Of a stretch of 64,000 nucleotides of DNA, positions 60,672 to 64,000 are shown piece by piece. The notes beneath the pieces were generated by a model, which was not told where the DNA came from, did no database searches, and saw only the letters and a list, made by a program, of their open reading frames with translations. Source of the DNA: Enterococcus hirae ATCC 9790 (lineage in GTDB: Bacteria; Bacillota; Bacilli; Lactobacillales; Enterococcaceae); assembly GCF_000271405.2 (NCBI RefSeq), contig NC_018081.1:110856-174855 (forward strand). The letters are read 5' to 3'. Made by a program: the position numbers and the translations under genes. Each line of letters starts with the position of its first letter. Positions within the stretch are counted from its first letter, which is position 1.

Positions 60672-62734
60672 TTACTCCTCAATAATCCTGCAATATAAGA
60701 CACTTGTGATGTAATAAAACAAGATATAGATCAAGACAAGTGAGCCACAAATCAGATATGCTAACCCATAATTTGCTGTATCGACATATTGAGTAAATAC
60801 TTCAATGGCAAAAAAGGTATGCATACTCCCCAAAATAATTGGTGGGAAAAACATGATCGCATTTTGTCCAAAGATGACTCGCTTCACTTTTTTTCGAGAA
60901 ATCCCTAATTTCGTTAATAATTGATAATTCTCTCGTTCTTCTTCTGCTTCTGCTAATTGACGAACCATCAGCATGCTTCCAGTCGTGACAATAACAATTA
61001 TTCCAATAAAGATCGAAACATACGCCATTAAACCAATTCCTTGTTCAACTGTCCGTTTAAATGGGAAACGTGCAGAAAAGTTAAGACGTGAATCTTCATT
61101 ATTGTATTCATCAGAAGATTGATCTGAAGCTGCTTTTTCTTGGTGCGATTCATTTTTATGAATCGTTCCAGTTATAGACTCTCCTTTGATCTCATAATCA
61201 TAATAAATGATGTTCTCATAACTTGTAGGAATCTCTTTAGAAATACGTTCAATGATTTTTTCCTGATCTCCCCCTTGCACATTCCAATTGACCACTTGAT
61301 AGTTTAGTCCAGATGCTTTAGCAAAATAATCATCACTGACAACGAGTGTCGGACCGAAATACCTCAACGAACCATCTCCTAAAAAATTAGGTAAGGTTGC
61401 TTGAATATCTAAAGTTTGATCAGGCAAGTAGAATGTTGAATCATACATTGAAAAATTTCTAAAGATATTTTTCATACTATCTAATACCACAGTGCTGTTA
61501 TCCGATGTTAAATCAATTTTAGGCATTTTAGGATTGAATTGTCGAAAGGCATGATATTCTTTTTCTGGAATCAAATTTACCAATTGAAATACTTTTTCCT
61601 CAGAAATCCCGTCTAACTTATCATTATAGTAACTTCCAATTACTTTGTAATTGATCGTCATTTCTTTTGTGATCGTTTGCCCTTCACTTGCAAGAAGCGG
61701 TCGCAGCTTGTCGGCTGTTGCCTTATCCATTTGATAAGATACCGGTGAGACCATCTCCACATTTCGAGACATGATGACAGTCGCACTCATCATTGCGCCA
61801 ATCATCGTTAAAGCTAGAGCCATGATCAGTGTGATCAACGAATTGATCCGCCAGCTTTTCAGCAGATGGATCTGCGTATTGCCGATCAGCAAGAAGTTGA
61901 TCCCTCGATACTTAATTCGAGAACGACTCACCAAATCAATTAACACACGTAGGGAAAAACAAAAGAACAGATATGTCCCGATCACACAAAACAGCAGGAT
62001 CAGAACAAATAATAAGAAAGGAAAGCGAAGATCTTGCGTAAAAATAAAAAGTTTAGCAGCAAATTCCCGATAGTGGACCGCAAAGAAATAACCACTAGAG
62101 ATCAGCAATAAACCCAGTGTTCCTAAAAAACGATGGCGTGTCCGAACTCTTAACTTGCTACTTTCCAAATGATCGTATTCGCCAAAATTTCGAATCGTCG
62201 GATAGCGCCAGATTTTCCATAATGAATACAAAGAAACAACAGATAAAATCAAAAAAAACAACAGAAATGTTTCAAAAATCGATGGCACAGAAATGAAGAA
62301 AAGACTCGTGATTTGCAAGTTCATCATGCGAATCAAGATCATAGAAAATAATTTTGAGAAAATGATTCCTAAAATAATCCCTGCTGTACAGGCGAATAAT
62401 CCAATAGCCATTGTTTCCAATACATAGATCAGTGAGATTTGGGTTTTCTTCACACCAAACAACTGATAGATCCCAATCTCTCTTTGTCTGCGGTTAAAGA
62501 AAAAACGATTTGCACTAATAACAAAAAAAGTAATACGATTAAGATAATCCAACTACCAATACCAAAAAAAACATTGAATAAAGAATCTTGCTGTGTCCTT
62601 CGGTTCAATAATTGATCATAAGAAATCGTACTAAAAGAATAGTAGATCATCGTTGATAACGTTAGACTAAAAAAGTAAACGAGATACCCTCTTGACTGTC
62701 GCAGAAAACTTTTCGCAGCCAACTTATAAAGCAT
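60672..62734 (-). pseudogene. BceB-type ABC transporter permease, frameshifted at a T7 tract
   Basis: Start at 62734 (MLYKLAAKSFLRQSRGYLVY) behind GGGGGAGG. After FLLL the frame goes off. One base over, it continues [20 protein letters not shown] and on to 60672. One added T at 62523-62529 restores 687 aa. The full protein has ten helices, FtsX domains and a large extracellular loop (about residues 290-500), as in bacitracin/antimicrobial-peptide BceB proteins. Confidence 0.82.
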
Positions 62735-63491
62735 TGAGTTTTCCACCTCCCCCAATGGTCGCCTGCATATCAATCACCCGTTCAAAAAATTCGTTTCTTG
62801 AACCTCTGCGAACTACTTCAGAGAAAATCACCCCATCTTTGATAAATAAAATCCGATCACAATAACTGGCTGTATACGGATCATGTGTTACTAATAAGAT
62901 AGTTGATTTTTCTACTCGGTTCATCGTTGTTAAATAATTTAGTAACTCGGTGGCTGATTTCGAGTCCAGAGACCCGGTTGGCTCATCAGCAAAAATGACT
63001 TGTGGTTGAATAACTAATGCTCTAGCAGCCGCAATCCGTTGTCTCTGACTAACTGATAATTCATCTGGATAACGTTTTAAGATTTCTTCGATCCCTAATA
63101 ATTGAGCAACATGCAACACACTTTTTTCCATCTCTTCTTTCGAGATTCGTTCCACCGCTAATGGTAGTAAGATATTGTCCTTCGCATTCAATGTATCGAT
63201 CAAATTAAATTCTTGAAAAATAAATCCTAATTTTTTGCGACGGAAGTCACTCAATTCATTATTTTTCATTTTAGTGATCTCATTTCCTTGGATCAACACA
63301 CTTCCCATCGTTGGTAGATTGATCGTCGAAAGAATATTCATCAAAGTCGTCTTTCCAGCACCACTCGGACCCATGATGCCAACAAATTCTCCTTTTTCTA
63401 CTGTAAAAGAGATATTATCAAGTACTTTTACCGGCGAAAGCTTATTTCCATAGCTTTTACTTACATGTTTTACCTCGATCATTTTATCCAT
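62724..63491 (-). CDS. BceA-type ABC transporter ATPase
   Basis: 255 aa from ATG 63491 (MDKMIEVKHVSKSYGNKLSP), with AAGGAGG upstream. GPSGAGKTT (Walker A), signature ELSVSQRQR (variant of LSGGQ), VIFADEPTGSLD (Walker B) and the H-loop VTHD. It overlaps the permease start by 11 bp. Likely antimicrobial-peptide detoxification; no BceRS pair is visible. Confidence 0.92.
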   Translation of the reverse strand: MDKMIEVKHVSKSYGNKLSPVKVLDNISFTVEKGEFVGIMGPSGAGKTTLMNILSTINLPTMGSVLIQGNEITKMKNNELSDFRRKKLGFIFQEFNLIDTLNAKDNILLPLAVERISKEEMEKSVLHVAQLLGIEEILKRYPDELSVSQRQRIAAARALVIQPQVIFADEPTGSLDSKSATELLNYLTTMNRVEKSTILLVTHDPYTASYCDRILFIKDGVIFSEVVRRGSRNEFFERVIDMQATIGGGGKLNAL

Positions 63492-63735
63492 GGCTTTCCT
63501 CCTTGGGTTTTGCTTACTCGCCACACTGACACACTTACCAGCATATTAGCATATTCTTTGGTTTTTTTCTCTGATCTTTACAGCATTTGAGCATTTCTTT
63601 TTAGATTTTTATCATTTCACAGACATAACTTTTTTTAAAAAATTTTTATTCATCTATTTTATTCACGAAAGCGGTATATTCAAAATAAAAATCCTATAAA
63701 CTTACGTTTTCACTTTTTTTCACAAAGAAATATAT

Positions 63736-63795
63736 ACAACATATAGTATAGTTGTCCGTTTATACACCTGTTTGCATACTATATATAGCTAGTAT
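63736..63795. promoter_or_regulatory. two NrdR-like boxes upstream of nrdD
   Basis: Palindromes ACAACATATAGTATAGTTGT (63736-63755) and ATACTATATATAGCTAGTAT (63776-63795), centres 40 bp apart, resemble NrdR operators. Rest of the 336-bp gap is AT-rich with no gene. Confidence 0.65.
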
Positions 63796-63799
63796 TTAG

Positions 63800-63828
63800 T
63801 TGCTCCTTCGTGGATTTTGTTTTATGAT
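63800..63828 (+). promoter_or_regulatory. nrdD promoter
   Basis: TTGCTC, 17-bp spacer, TATGAT, just downstream of the NrdR-like boxes. Confidence 0.55.
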
Positions 63829-63860
63829 AGACAAGAAGAATTTAGCAGGAGTTGAATAAA

Positions 63861-64000
63861 ATGAGTGTACAAATTGAAGAAAAAGTAACAGATCCCCTTC
63901 ACTCAGAAGTATCAAACATAACAATCATTAAACGAGATGGTCGACGTGTCGAATTTGATGAAACAAAAATCAATGAGGCTTTAGTCAAAGCTGAAAAGAA
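63861..64000 (+). CDS. nrdD: anaerobic ribonucleoside-triphosphate reductase, N-terminus (partial)
   Basis: 46 codons before the window end. NITIIKRDGRRVEFDETKIN is the ATP-cone start typical of NrdD/NrdA. AGGAG lies upstream. NrdR-like boxes support an Nrd gene; NrdD rather than NrdA/NrdE is from similarity of this N-terminus and is likely but not proven. Confidence 0.8.
   Translation, partial: MSVQIEEKVTDPLHSEVSNITIIKRDGRRVEFDETKINEALVKAEK

Noticed and set aside
14978..62734. Explaining all frame breaks as systematic homopolymer shortening
   Set aside because: An A8 tract is intact in the DUF975 gene near 54310, some breaks need a base removed, and three are nonsense codons, so one technical cause does not cover them.
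1..64000. CRISPR arrays or insertion sequences
   Set aside because: No regularly spaced repeats and no transposase gene were found in either strand.

Overview
The window is low-GC Firmicutes DNA and looks like an Enterococcus chromosome (species not resolved). The evidence is an ArpU-type late regulator, an L27 precursor next to its Prp protease, a dltXABCD operon and enterococcal-style siphophage genes. Bases 1 to about 43,650 are most of a prophage whose left end lies outside the window. From 43,700 to 64,000 is host core genome.

Prophage layout, right to left on the minus strand for most genes. The integrase (42469-43617) sits beside rpmA. Next comes a plus-strand lysogeny module: CI-like repressor, ImmA-type protease, a DEDDh exonuclease fused to a BRCT domain with an unknown partner, and a DUF4352 surface protein. 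A Cro-like gene faces CI. From 34.6 to 38.6 kb lies an unusual stretch in which small genes alternate strands; it includes a DUF2829/Tad2-like putative anti-Thoeris protein and a DUF2321 zinc-ribbon protein. The early region follows: YqaJ exonuclease, RecT, a DnaD-like initiator, a DnaC-like loader, and small accessory genes including YopX, DUF1642, a lipoprotein and a Rha/ORF6C antirepressor. An ArpU regulator sits just upstream of a probable activator-dependent late promoter. Between it and the packaging genes is a 1.5-kb accessory insert with a decayed Hol_Tox-type toxin locus and its antisense RNA. The late genes are HNH, TerS, TerL, portal, ClpP-like protease, capsid, connectors, tail tube, tail chaperones, tape measure, Dit, Tal, receptor-binding proteins, holin and GH25 endolysin.

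The most striking signal is translational recoding in the structural module. The major capsid gene ends in an A_AAA_AAA slippery site, a stop, and a perfect 7-bp hairpin. The tail-tube gene ends in a G-run and a stop. In both, the -1 frame continues into about 65 codons that encode the same HeH/LEM-like helical domain. Both major structural proteins therefore probably exist in a short abundant form and a rare extended form, as known for Listeria phage PSA. The tail chaperone pair uses a classical A_AAA_AAG site.

Many other genes are broken by one-base shifts, often in A/T tracts, or by nonsense codons: the HK97-gp10-like and DUF806 morphogenesis genes, the DnaD-like gene, several small phage genes, a host GHKL histidine kinase and a BceB-type permease. 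They are either real decay or assembly errors in homopolymers; the sequence alone cannot decide.

Host region: rplU-prp-rpmA with an upstream leader, a UDG-family protein, a SulP permease, a DUF1304 protein, tRNA-Arg(UCU), an O-methyltransferase, a signal peptidase, the broken sensor kinase, lplA, an MBL hydrolase, a DUF975 protein, an M42 peptidase, dltXABCD, a BceAB-like transporter and the start of nrdD behind two NrdR-like boxes.
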